Positions 11,043-20,117 of a DNA stretch of 64,000 bases are shown here, piece by piece. The translations under genes and the position numbers were made by a program. The first letter of the stretch is position 1; the number at the start of each line of letters is the position of its first letter. Source of the stretch: Vallitalea sp. (lineage in GTDB: Bacteria; Bacillota; Clostridia; Lachnospirales; Vallitaleaceae); the NCBI GenBank assembly GCA_025210515.1, contig JAOARM010000010.1, positions 1-64,000 of the forward strand, in the 5' to 3' direction. The notes under the pieces were generated by a model. It ran no database searches, was not told where the DNA came from, and worked only from the letters and a program-made list of their open reading frames with translations.

Positions 11043-11375
11043 GTATTTGGACAAATGTATTATTTAATAAAATAATAACTTTTTACAAAAGATACCGAAT
11101 GTCACGAGTTGACGACCAAATATTACGCCATTATTTACAATTTAAAATTATTAGTATATACTTAAATCAATACATATGCAATAAATAGTATTAATGTTGT
11201 AACGAATGATATTGGTGAGCAACAATAAGTGTTCATATAATAACTACGATCTAGTCATGAAAAACTATAAAATTACTATTAATTGAATTAGTTTTCTAGT
11301 TTACATTTAGTGATATTAACGTGTAAGTAGACTTATAAAATTTCTAGTAAAATAATTAAATAAGGAGGGTTAGTT
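11043..11375. other. Intergenic stretch, no gene seen
   Basis: AT-rich leader of the following membrane-protein gene. TTTACA and TATAAA-like hexamers occur near 11300-11340 but not at good spacing, so I call no promoter. Confidence 0.4.
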
Positions 11376-11981
11376 TTGAAAAAAAAAATTATTTTGGGTA
11401 TATTGATAGTTGTTATTCTAACAATATTTATATTTTGGAAAAAATATAAACTTGATATTCAGTTATTTGTTGAAGAATTAAAATTACGTGATGATAATAG
11501 TGTGGAAAAAATAGTAACTGTTAAAGCATCTGATTTAATTAATAGATTGAGCTATTGTTATAATAATAACAATTCAATAGACAAAATAAATAATTATTTT
11601 GATGATGATTGTAATATAGATTTATTAAATTCACTTTATATTTATAGCGAGGATATACAACCAAAAATACTCTATAACTTAAAAAATAGGAATCAATCAA
11701 ATGGAGGAATGCTGGTAATATTTCCTATAAGAGCAACCTCAAAGATTATTAATTCTGATAGAAACCAAATAACTATAGAAGTCCATGGTAATCTAAAAAT
11801 TTTAACTAATTATCAGTATTTTTCTAATATGCTTAATGAGGTAGAAGGATTAAGTTATAAATACTCTGTTACTTTTGATAAGAAATTTCTTTTTGTTTGG
11901 AAGGCATCTAAGTTTGAAACTAAAAGTAATGTTATTAAGAATTTATTGACTGGAGTTATAAATTCAGAAACTAATAAGTAA
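11376..11981 (+). CDS. Single-span membrane or secreted protein of unknown function
   Basis: A 201-residue protein beginning at a TTG codon preceded by AAGGAGGG at the right distance. Residues 1-22 are a short basic stretch followed by a hydrophobic helix, consistent with an N-terminal anchor or uncleaved signal. The remaining 180 residues are predicted soluble and extracellular, rich in Asn, Ile and Lys, with no cysteine motif or repeat I recognise. It stands alone between deoC and the transposase fragment. Confidence 0.7.
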   Translation: MKKKIILGILIVVILTIFIFWKKYKLDIQLFVEELKLRDDNSVEKIVTVKASDLINRLSYCYNNNNSIDKINNYFDDDCNIDLLNSLYIYSEDIQPKILYNLKNRNQSNGGMLVIFPIRATSKIINSDRNQITIEVHGNLKILTNYQYFSNMLNEVEGLSYKYSVTFDKKFLFVWKASKFETKSNVIKNLLTGVINSETNK

Positions 11982-12034
11982 AATGTTCTATTTTCAACAA
12001 GGTATTGTTTTTTATTAAAAAAATTAAATAGCAA

Positions 12035-12054
12035 TAGTGTCAAGTTTGACACTA
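12035..12054. terminator. Perfect inverted repeat, probable terminator
   Basis: TAGTGTCAA (12035-12043) and TTGACACTA (12046-12054) form a nine-base perfect inverted repeat. On the + strand it is followed by CTATCTTT; on the minus strand a T-rich run follows a few bases on. It may end the gene stopping at 11981, the minus-strand gene, or both. Confidence 0.5.
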
Positions 12055-12110
12055 CTATCTTTAAATATAATCTTATATTTGAAGGTTTACATCATTTTTT
12101 TAATAAAAAA

Positions 12111-12184
12111 AACAATGACCTCCCTTTTTCGAGTATAATTGGAGTTACTACACAACAAAAATACTAGGAAAGTTGGTCATTGTT
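12111..12184. repeat. Inverted repeat at the left end of the transposase fragment
   Basis: AACAATGACC (12111-12120) and GGTCATTGTT (12175-12184) are exact inverses flanking the leader of the transposase-like frame. This could be part of an insertion-sequence end or a hairpin shielding the transposase start from read-through transcription. Confidence 0.45.
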
Positions 12185-12389
12185 ATGGATAACATTATAC
12201 TCTATTTACTCAACATTATTCAATACCGGTATAAGCAATTTTGTTGGTTAATTCTTTTTATCGCAAAATATATTCCTCTAAAGCAGTGGGCTTTTGATGA
12301 TTCCCGTTCTCCTAAATATCAAAAATTTAAAACAGAAATTCTTCCTGTCGTTATCAACTATGAAATTGTAGATTATGACTTTCTAAAAT
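12185..12389 (+). pseudogene. Truncated transposase, N-terminal fragment
   Basis: From the ATG at 12185 about 65 residues read as the beginning of a DDE-type transposase: a hydrophobic start, then AKYIPLKQWAFDD, SRSPKYQKFK and ILPVV, phrases I associate with Firmicutes IS transposases. After about 12375 the frame only continues antisense to the large surface-protein gene, so the rest of the transposase is absent. The exact IS family is not assignable by eye. Confidence 0.5.
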
Positions 12390-15300
12390 TTCCTATGATA
12401 TCTCCAATAATCTTCTCTATCATCAATAGTAATTACTACAGTATCTTTTTTAACTGTACCATTGCTATATACTACAGTAAATTGTAATGATAAGTTTTCG
12501 GGGTTTTTTCTTCCCCATCTGTGAATCATAGAGTTTTCCCATAGTTCTCCATTCCAATTTGTTTTGTTTTTGGTGATTAAATTGATACTGTATGGCTCTT
12601 GTAATATTTTCACTTCTACTTCTTTTGCTTCTACTGTACTTTGGGGATTGATAATTGTTGTATCTGCACTTACTATAAATCTTTCTCCTGCCCAGTAAGT
12701 GTTATAGTCTCTTGGTGAGTTATCTGTATTAGTTTTGGACTGATTGTATTTTTTCCTGTTTTCATCCCACTTGGGGGTATGGTTTGCATGTCCTGTTATA
12801 TTTAGTTCGTATACTATAAAGATCTTGTTAGCTTTCGCTATTCCTCCATTGTTATCATCTACTGTTACTGTTATTTTATAGTTACCTGTTGGAATATTGT
12901 TTGTTAAATGGGCTTTTATTTTTTCATATGTATTTCCTTTGGGATTAGAAATTATTGTTTGTGTGTTTAATATTGTTTTATCTTTTGCTAGTTCTACTTT
13001 TATTGTAAGTATATCTAGGTCTATATCATGTACTTGTATATCAGCAAATACATTATCTCCTTCATATATATATTCTGGTTCTGTAGATTGTATATTTATG
13101 GTTGGGGGTGTATTATGGGTGAATTCATAGGTATGGTTTTCAGTTTCAAATTCACTACTTGGTAGAGTTGCTTTAAATTGTGCATTATAATTTCCATCAG
13201 AAATTGCAATTCTTTCTTCTTTGTAATTAAGTACCCAGTATTTTAATTCATTTTCTTGTTTTAATAGTGTAAGATTTCTAGTTCTTTCATATGAAGTCCC
13301 TTTATATAGTGTGACACTTACTGAATTAGCATACTTACTTGTTGTTGCAGATATTGTTGTTTCTCTGTCATAAGTTATCTTGTTTTTAGGTATAGTGCCT
13401 TTTAAGTTAATTGGTGTATCTATAGTTACATCAAATTCTTTGTATGCCTTATTACTTCTATTACCTTCTGATACTGCATATAGTCTAAATTTATAATTAC
13501 CACTTTTTAGGGTAGGTGGAATATTATAAGTAGAATCTATCCAAGTATAGTCTTGCCCCTTTATAGTTGCTTGTGAGCCTGTATTATGTACTTCTAAGTT
13601 ATTACTTACTTTAGTACCTTGTTTATATAAAGCCATCTCTAAGTAATGATTATATGGAAATCTTGTTATAGTATCATATGATATAAGATTTTCACTTGCG
13701 GGTATACTGTTTAAACTAAACTTTGATAGTTCTGTTTTAAGTTTTGTTTGTAATATTTGTGGTGGTGGTATTGTAGGTAGTGTGTATTGCTTGATACACT
13801 GGTCGCTCCAAGTTTTCTCTAAGTCTTTTACACTATAACTTACTGTATATGTTGCACCTGGTTGTAAGTTATCAGGAATCTTATAATATTTTTCACTTGG
13901 GTAAGCATTATCCCAGTATATTATTTTCCTATCTATAATACCTTTATCTTTGTGATTAAATTCATGGTCTAGGTCATAACTCTTGTCTATCCATATTGTT
14001 TTATATACCTTACTATTTTGATCATATGTCCAATCAAGATCAAAGTCACATATAGGTCTTCTGTGTATGTTAATACTTGTTTTGTATATATTAGAGTATA
14101 GTTCTTCATCTTCATAATCTTTTATACTGTCTTTTACTTTGTGATATATTTCTAGTTTTCCAGTTTTATTTAGTATAGTTGGTTTATGACTTGTCCAGTT
14201 TTTATCATCTATGAACTCTGATTGTGCAAAACTAAATGTACCTATAGGATTGTCATAGATATTAGGTTTATGTACATATTTAAAGCCGTTTTCTTTAAGC
14301 CCATCACCTTCTGATTCTAGTTCTATTGATTCTATGTTAATTTGATCTCCTAATTGTACAAGGTAGTCTGATGAAAATGGATTAGCATCTGCTATATTTT
14401 TTAAGAATTTGTCTATATTACCTAGCATATCATTGTTAGGATAATAATTATCGTAATGGTGACTCTGTGTTTTTATTATGTCATTTCCTATTAATCCAAT
14501 AGTTAGATCATGAGCTTTAATTATATCGTTAAACTCTTTTGTAACTAATCTTCCTTTATGATCACTAGATAATGTAGTATTTATTCCATCTTCTGATATA
14601 TATAGTATATATTTTTGTGAGTCTGGTCTAAATATGTTTACTGGCTCTTTTTGTCTTACATATTTGTATAGTGTTCCTGAGTAATATCCTGTATAGTCAT
14701 TAACTTTTCTTACATCTGATTCGTAAACTTGAACTATCTCACAAACTTCGTTTGTAGTATAGGTACTATCACCACAGTCACCACCCTGTTCATGTCCCGA
14801 AACTCCACAGTCACATCCACCACTATGACATCCATATTTAGGGTGACAGCATTCTTCTTCGGTATGACATTCGCGTCTACTAACATATCCACCAAAATCA
14901 CGATAGTAATAATTATTAACTGTATTATATAGTGTAAGTGTTCCAAAGTATTCTCCACTTGTATGAGATATACTACTTCTTGGGTATGATGCACCTGTAT
15001 TTCTGCTAGTAGATACAGGAGTTGTATGTTCGTAAACTTTCATATCCCACATAGATATTACTGGATTAATACCAAAAGAACGTAAATAATTGTCATATTG
15101 TACTTTTTGACTTTTTATTTTTGATTTCTTATTATTAGATAAATTTTTATCTAGTGCTATTATTACATCAACTTTTGGAAAGTTATAAGGTATGTCAAGA
15201 TGAACTTCCGCAAGTGGTCTTAGGTTTTCTACAAAGAAATCTCTTGTTATAGTGTTACTTCTATTTCTTGTATTATCTAACCATTTGGTAACTGTTTGTT

Positions 15301-17758
15301 GTCCATATGATTCATCTGCTGATATAATAGCTCTATAGTAGCCTAATTCTTTAGGTGTATAAGTGAAATCATCTGTTAGCGGTTTTGTAAGTATTTTTGT
15401 TTCGTATGTACCGTCTTTATCTTTGTCTTTATAGATAGTTATTGTTTTATTTGTGATTGTATCTTCATCTATCGATTCGACTCCATATTCCATTAATAGC
15501 TTTTCATTTCTAGCCAAATAGTTATTCCATATATTAAAATTCATTGCAGGCTTATAATCTTCTAAAACAACTAATGGTAATGTATATGTGCTACTTCTTC
15601 CAGTATCGTTAGTGGCTGTACATTTTATTTGATATGTACCTTTTTTGGATGATTGGAATATATAATCTTCTCCATGTTTTTCATAGTTTAATTTAGTTAT
15701 ATCACTATTATTTAAAGCTGTAATTTCGTATGAGTAGCTTGTTGGGTAATGACTTGTTAAGTATGGAACATTAATGTTATTTGATGTATTAGTTGTTTCA
15801 AATTTACGATTCTCTTTTAGAGTACCTGTAAGCTTTAATTGTGCTTTAGGTTTAGTGTTATATACTGTTACCCACCTTTGAACAGAACTTCTTAAATCAT
15901 CTTCACTAGTTGCAGATATTTCTACAAGGTGAAGTTCAGAGTTATTAAGATTTTCTATTGCTCCAAAGCTAAATCTATTATTGAAAAAATCATCTACAGA
16001 TACATGGATAGGTATTCCGTCTATAGTTACATGAAGCCTATCTATATCTTTTTGTTTCATACCATTTATAGTAGCATTATAAGTATGGATATCAAAAACT
16101 TTATCAGGTAATTCAACATCTATCTTTATTACTTCTTTAGTTCTCCATATAAGAATCATTTGTTGATATGTATCTGTTATTTCAGTAGTAGCAGGCTCTT
16201 TCTCTTCGTCATTCTCTTCGTCATTTTCTTTGTCATCTGAAGAACTAGTATTTTCACTAGCAATAGTCTTGCTTATTGTCTGTTTTATTATTATTTTATA
16301 AAACGTTTTGCCTTTTGACATATTATATAATATTTGATTAATAGTATCACTATCCATTGATGAAGTGTTATATATTTTAGTTATTGTTACATTATCATCT
16401 AATAAATCTGTTCCAGTAATTTCAAAAGTATATTTATCTCTATCACCTACAGATAAATCCTGGTAGTCAAATAGTGATGGTGTTAATGGTGTTATTTTTT
16501 GATCTATTGCATTTGTTACGCTAAATACTGATTTTAGATTACTACTTGAAAAAGTTGGTACGTATTTATGCTCCGTATCATTGTTAATTACTTTATTAAC
16601 TGTATCGCTATCATCATCTTCTGCATTACCCGATTTAATATTAGATGATTTTCCATATTCAATATGTGCGAGTCCATTAACTATAAAATTACTATCTTTA
16701 ATTTTATTTCTTGGTATCTTTAACATTATTTTTTGATGGCATATATTAGTTTCTTTATCCCCCTTCCATCTGAATTCCTCATCATTTATTTTTAGATAAT
16801 ATTGGTTAATATCTTCTCTATTGTAATATATTTGTTGTTGGATTATATCATTGCCATCATGTGTTTTATCATCATCAAAACAAAATTCATCTTTTAAAGT
16901 AATAGTTATGTCGACAGCTACAGTAATATATTCTTGGGATGGATATATATTATAATGTCCTTTGTTAAGTATGTTAACATCTAATTCAATTGGTGTTTGT
17001 TTTTTACCTTCTCTTTCTTTTAATGAAAAAGTTTGATACCAATATCCACTATTGTTTTTATGCCACATACGACATTCACCGTGACTAACTAATGAGGATG
17101 GTGTTAGTACGTTTGCGTAGTCATATGGCTGCATACTTATTTCTTTTTTATTTCCGTTTAGAATTTTAAAGGGGAAAGTTCCATTAATCCATTCTTGAGT
17201 ATGTATATCTCCACCTATAGCTTCATCATTAAATCTACTTATTTTATCATCTTCTCTTTTAGACATAATAGGATTTTCCCAATAATGATATTGCCATGTT
17301 TTAGTTTCGGGCTTACGTGTATAGGCTTGGTCTACAGGAAAACAGTCATTAGTATATTTAATACCATCTAACGAATAACCATGATAACGATATTCACCTT
17401 TTACTCCGTTTTTAGTATAGTATGGAGTTGTTACTGCTGGATCAGGATTTTCTGTATAGTTTTTAAAATCATTACTTGGTACATAACGATAATCTCCATA
17501 TACACCAATGTTATAATCAACCCATAATTCAGTATTAAATCTTAATGTAACCATCTTACCTCTAATTGGTACTTGTATTGTAGGTTTGTTTTCATATTCA
17601 GCAGGTAATATTAATGTATCAAATAGTATATCTCCCGATATTCCTTCATATTTATATTTATCATTTTTATAATAAATAGTAGCATTAGAAGTAATGTTTA
17701 TATTTGTTATTAAAACACATATAATTACTAAAATGCTTGTTATCTTCTTTTTATTCAT
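12383..17758 (-). CDS. Giant secreted multidomain surface protein
   Basis: A 1791-residue protein with a signal peptide (residues 1-26, basic start, hydrophobic core, SNA-type cleavage site) and AGGAGT upstream of its ATG. No transmembrane anchor or sorting signal is visible. An acidic Ser/Asp/Glu linker lies near 498-523. Several segments look like Ig-like or PKD-like beta modules. Around 858-1120 a Rossmann-like, possibly von Willebrand A-like region (VDVIIALDKN, then YILYISEDG and IGLIGND) is interrupted by a Cys/His-rich insert near 956-1006 with about ten cysteines. It lies 11 bp behind the SLH protein gene, so the two are co-transcribed. The C-terminus abuts a cut-off transposase and may be secondarily truncated. 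Function is unknown; a pilus-associated adhesin or surface scaffold is inference from the neighbouring Tad locus. Confidence 0.85.
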   Translation of the reverse strand: MNKKKITSILVIICVLITNINITSNATIYYKNDKYKYEGISGDILFDTLILPAEYENKPTIQVPIRGKMVTLRFNTELWVDYNIGVYGDYRYVPSNDFKNYTENPDPAVTTPYYTKNGVKGEYRYHGYSLDGIKYTNDCFPVDQAYTRKPETKTWQYHYWENPIMSKREDDKISRFNDEAIGGDIHTQEWINGTFPFKILNGNKKEISMQPYDYANVLTPSSLVSHGECRMWHKNNSGYWYQTFSLKEREGKKQTPIELDVNILNKGHYNIYPSQEYITVAVDITITLKDEFCFDDDKTHDGNDIIQQQIYYNREDINQYYLKINDEEFRWKGDKETNICHQKIMLKIPRNKIKDSNFIVNGLAHIEYGKSSNIKSGNAEDDDSDTVNKVINNDTEHKYVPTFSSSNLKSVFSVTNAIDQKITPLTPSLFDYQDLSVGDRDKYTFEITGTDLLDDNVTITKIYNTSSMDSDTINQILYNMSKGKTFYKIIIKQTISKTIASENTSSSDDKENDEENDEEKEPATTEITDTYQQMILIWRTKEVIKIDVELPDKVFDIHTYNATINGMKQKDIDRLHVTIDGIPIHVSVDDFFNNRFSFGAIENLNNSELHLVEISATSEDDLRSSVQRWVTVYNTKPKAQLKLTGTLKENRKFETTNTSNNINVPYLTSHYPTSYSYEITALNNSDITKLNYEKHGEDYIFQSSKKGTYQIKCTATNDTGRSSTYTLPLVVLEDYKPAMNFNIWNNYLARNEKLLMEYGVESIDEDTITNKTITIYKDKDKDGTYETKILTKPLTDDFTYTPKELGYYRAIISADESYGQQTVTKWLDNTRNRSNTITRDFFVENLRPLAEVHLDIPYNFPKVDVIIALDKNLSNNKKSKIKSQKVQYDNYLRSFGINPVISMWDMKVYEHTTPVSTSRNTGASYPRSSISHTSGEYFGTLTLYNTVNNYYYRDFGGYVSRRECHTEEECCHPKYGCHSGGCDCGVSGHEQGGDCGDSTYTTNEVCEIVQVYESDVRKVNDYTGYYSGTLYKYVRQKEPVNIFRPDSQKYILYISEDGINTTLSSDHKGRLVTKEFNDIIKAHDLTIGLIGNDIIKTQSHHYDNYYPNNDMLGNIDKFLKNIADANPFSSDYLVQLGDQINIESIELESEGDGLKENGFKYVHKPNIYDNPIGTFSFAQSEFIDDKNWTSHKPTILNKTGKLEIYHKVKDSIKDYEDEELYSNIYKTSINIHRRPICDFDLDWTYDQNSKVYKTIWIDKSYDLDHEFNHKDKGIIDRKIIYWDNAYPSEKYYKIPDNLQPGATYTVSYSVKDLEKTWSDQCIKQYTLPTIPPPQILQTKLKTELSKFSLNSIPASENLISYDTITRFPYNHYLEMALYKQGTKVSNNLEVHNTGSQATIKGQDYTWIDSTYNIPPTLKSGNYKFRLYAVSEGNRSNKAYKEFDVTIDTPINLKGTIPKNKITYDRETTISATTSKYANSVSVTLYKGTSYERTRNLTLLKQENELKYWVLNYKEERIAISDGNYNAQFKATLPSSEFETENHTYEFTHNTPPTINIQSTEPEYIYEGDNVFADIQVHDIDLDILTIKVELAKDKTILNTQTIISNPKGNTYEKIKAHLTNNIPTGNYKITVTVDDNNGGIAKANKIFIVYELNITGHANHTPKWDENRKKYNQSKTNTDNSPRDYNTYWAGERFIVSADTTIINPQSTVEAKEVEVKILQEPYSINLITKNKTNWNGELWENSMIHRWGRKNPENLSLQFTVVYSNGTVKKDTVVITIDDREDYWRYHRKF

Positions 17759-17769
17759 TTTATCAACTC

Positions 17770-19746
17770 CTATTCTCTAACTCTACTTGGCTTTTTCTCT
17801 ATTTGTGGATATGCATGATCTATTTTTCCACCTTTAGATGAAATATCAAAATGCACACTATGATTTTGATTAATAGTAATAAACATTTCTCTATCATTCA
17901 TTTTTAAAGTATATTTATATTGGTGTTCTTTCATATCTGCACCTATTTCTAATGCTTCAATAATTCTTGATTTAGCCCATTCAAATTTATCTTCATATAG
18001 ATACATAAGCATTGTGTTAAACATGGTTTCATACTTTTTATAACGTTCCATGTAGGACAGGTTGTGTACATCATTATATAACGATATAGAATATGAACTA
18101 CCCGTATTGTGATTAGCATTTCTTATAGAAAAACTAACCTCTGTATTTTGGATAATAGTAACAATAGGCGTTGTTGTTCCGTCAACTGTACTATTAATAT
18201 CATTTAAACATTTATAAGAAATACCAATTGGGTTTTCTTCATGTCCTAACTGAGAAACATAAACATACCCTTCATTATCTTGATAAACTTTATCCATAGC
18301 ATACATTAATTTAATAGCATCTTCATCGCCATTAGCATTAGTATAAACACGACCTTTGAAGTCTTTACCATCACCCATTTTATAATCAGCATATCTATAT
18401 ACATCAAAGTAGATTCCTTTATCATCTTTTGGTACATTTTCAATAACTGGTACATTATACTTTTTCATCATACAAGGAGAGCAAGGCTCTTCACCGTCTT
18501 TTTCTTCAACTTTTGTTTCATTAAGGACTTTATCGTTGGTAAGTATATTACCACCTTTAATACTTATATTAATAATTACATTTTTCTTTTTATTAAGAGC
18601 TATATACATTTCTCTATCGCCCATATCAATAGTATATTTTTCTATTTCTATGTTCATATGTTGTGCATCATTTAATATTCTTAAAACAGTTTCTTTGGCT
18701 TGTGGAAACTTATCATTATATAAATACATAAGAATTGTATCAAACATACCTCGATACTTATCATAACGATCACTATAAGAATATGTATCGTTATAATCAA
18801 GACTTATACTATATGAACTATCTGCGTCATGCTTACTATGTCTAATATTAAAAATAGCTTCACTAATATTTTTATCATTATCACTACTCTTATTTAAACA
18901 ATCATATTTAACACCTATATAATGCTCTTTAGTACCGATTTCAGACACTTTAATATCTGCATCAATATCTTTATATGCCTTATTAAGTCCATACATTAAT
19001 TTAATAGCATCATTTTCACCGTTAGGGCATTCATAAATACGAGCTAATTTTTCATCGTTGTTATATAAGTCAAAGTAAAACCCTGCATCATCTTTTTTAA
19101 TATCATTATCTGATACTGTAGGTGGAATATACATAGGCTTACGATAAGATGAATCTAATAGTCTTGATATTACGGTTACGGCTTCAACTCTAGTAGCATT
19201 ACCTTTTGGATCAAAACCTTTGTCTTTTCCAGTAATTAAACCATAGTAATAACATTCAACAACATCTTGAAGATATCTACCATCTATATTGTAATAATCT
19301 TTAATACTATTTTTTACAAAGTTAAAATCTTTAGTAATATTATCTCTTTCTTCTTTATAACCAAAAGCTTTCATAACAATTGATGCTATTTCTTCTCTAG
19401 TAATAATTTTATTATATTTATCAAATTGCCCATCTTCAACTAACCCTAGTTCTAATGCTTTATTAATATAATTCTCAGCCCAATAAGAAGAACCATTTTT
19501 AATGTTAGTATGTCCTAGAGCTGTGACACATAGTTTAATAAAAGCATCAACATTAATGTTATCGTTAGGCTTAAAAGTACCATCTCCATAACCGCTAATA
19601 ATTCTTTTGGATACTAATTTATTAATGCTATCTATTGCCCAATGATTGTTGGAAATATCAGAAAATATACTTCTTTCTGTTGCATTTGCTGATAGAATGT
19701 TGTTTGTTAACATTATGGCTATTATTAATATTATTGTTTTTTTCAT
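17770..19746 (-). CDS. SLH-domain surface protein with a duplicated unknown domain
   Basis: A 658-residue protein: signal peptide (about 1-22), three SLH modules (about 26-70, 85-130 and 140-200; GYGDGTFKPN is the clearest motif), then two related domains of about 190-220 residues (about 213-395 and 425-645). The two copies share ENDAIKLMY/DEDAIKLMY, SSYSISL, a MFDTILMYLY/MFNTMLMYLY helix and DREMYIAL/DREMFITI near their ends. SLH modules bind pyruvylated secondary wall polymer, so the protein should sit on the cell surface. A GGAGGAG site precedes the ATG. It is the first gene of a minus-strand operon with the giant protein and is divergent from the Tad locus. Confidence 0.88.
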   Translation of the reverse strand: MKKTIILIIAIMLTNNILSANATERSIFSDISNNHWAIDSINKLVSKRIISGYGDGTFKPNDNINVDAFIKLCVTALGHTNIKNGSSYWAENYINKALELGLVEDGQFDKYNKIITREEIASIVMKAFGYKEERDNITKDFNFVKNSIKDYYNIDGRYLQDVVECYYYGLITGKDKGFDPKGNATRVEAVTVISRLLDSSYRKPMYIPPTVSDNDIKKDDAGFYFDLYNNDEKLARIYECPNGENDAIKLMYGLNKAYKDIDADIKVSEIGTKEHYIGVKYDCLNKSSDNDKNISEAIFNIRHSKHDADSSYSISLDYNDTYSYSDRYDKYRGMFDTILMYLYNDKFPQAKETVLRILNDAQHMNIEIEKYTIDMGDREMYIALNKKKNVIINISIKGGNILTNDKVLNETKVEEKDGEEPCSPCMMKKYNVPVIENVPKDDKGIYFDVYRYADYKMGDGKDFKGRVYTNANGDEDAIKLMYAMDKVYQDNEGYVYVSQLGHEENPIGISYKCLNDINSTVDGTTTPIVTIIQNTEVSFSIRNANHNTGSSYSISLYNDVHNLSYMERYKKYETMFNTMLMYLYEDKFEWAKSRIIEALEIGADMKEHQYKYTLKMNDREMFITINQNHSVHFDISSKGGKIDHAYPQIEKKPSRVRE

Positions 19747-19866
19747 ATAACTCCTCCATCTTTTTGAGTATCATAGTTAATTACCTGTTATTTTAATATA
19801 TTTGACATAAATTATCAATATAATATTTAATAATATAGAATTATACTAATATACAAATAATAACTT

Positions 19867-19896
19867 ATTATAATACAATAACTGACATTATTACAA
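19867..19896 (-). promoter_or_regulatory. Possible promoter of the SLH/giant-protein operon
   Basis: Read on the minus strand: TTGTAA at 19896-19891, an 18-bp spacer and TATAAT at 19872-19867. The region is so AT-rich that other hexamers compete, so the assignment is tentative. Confidence 0.35.
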
Positions 19897-19915
19897 AAAA
19901 TACAACAATTATATA

Positions 19916-19944
19916 TTGCATTATTTTAAGATATAGTATATAAT
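19916..19944 (+). promoter_or_regulatory. Predicted sigma-A promoter of the Tad locus
   Basis: TTGCAT (19916-19921), 17 bp, TATAAT (19939-19944). This leaves a leader of about 165 bases before the kinase gene. Confidence 0.55.
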
Positions 19945-20117
19945 ACCTATATGATTATATGAATGATAATAAAATTATAATAATTAAAAATAACTAAAAA
20001 ATAAATAATTATCTGAATAGACAACTGAATATATAGATGATATATACAAATGTTGATTATAAACAGTAATTAATCTATCTAAACATAAATTAATTGGATA
20101 TTAATGGAGGTATCATT

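Noticed and set aside
14729-14994. Open frames on both strands over the Cys-rich part of the giant gene
   Set aside because: They are shadows of the large minus-strand reading frame, favoured by its unusual composition.
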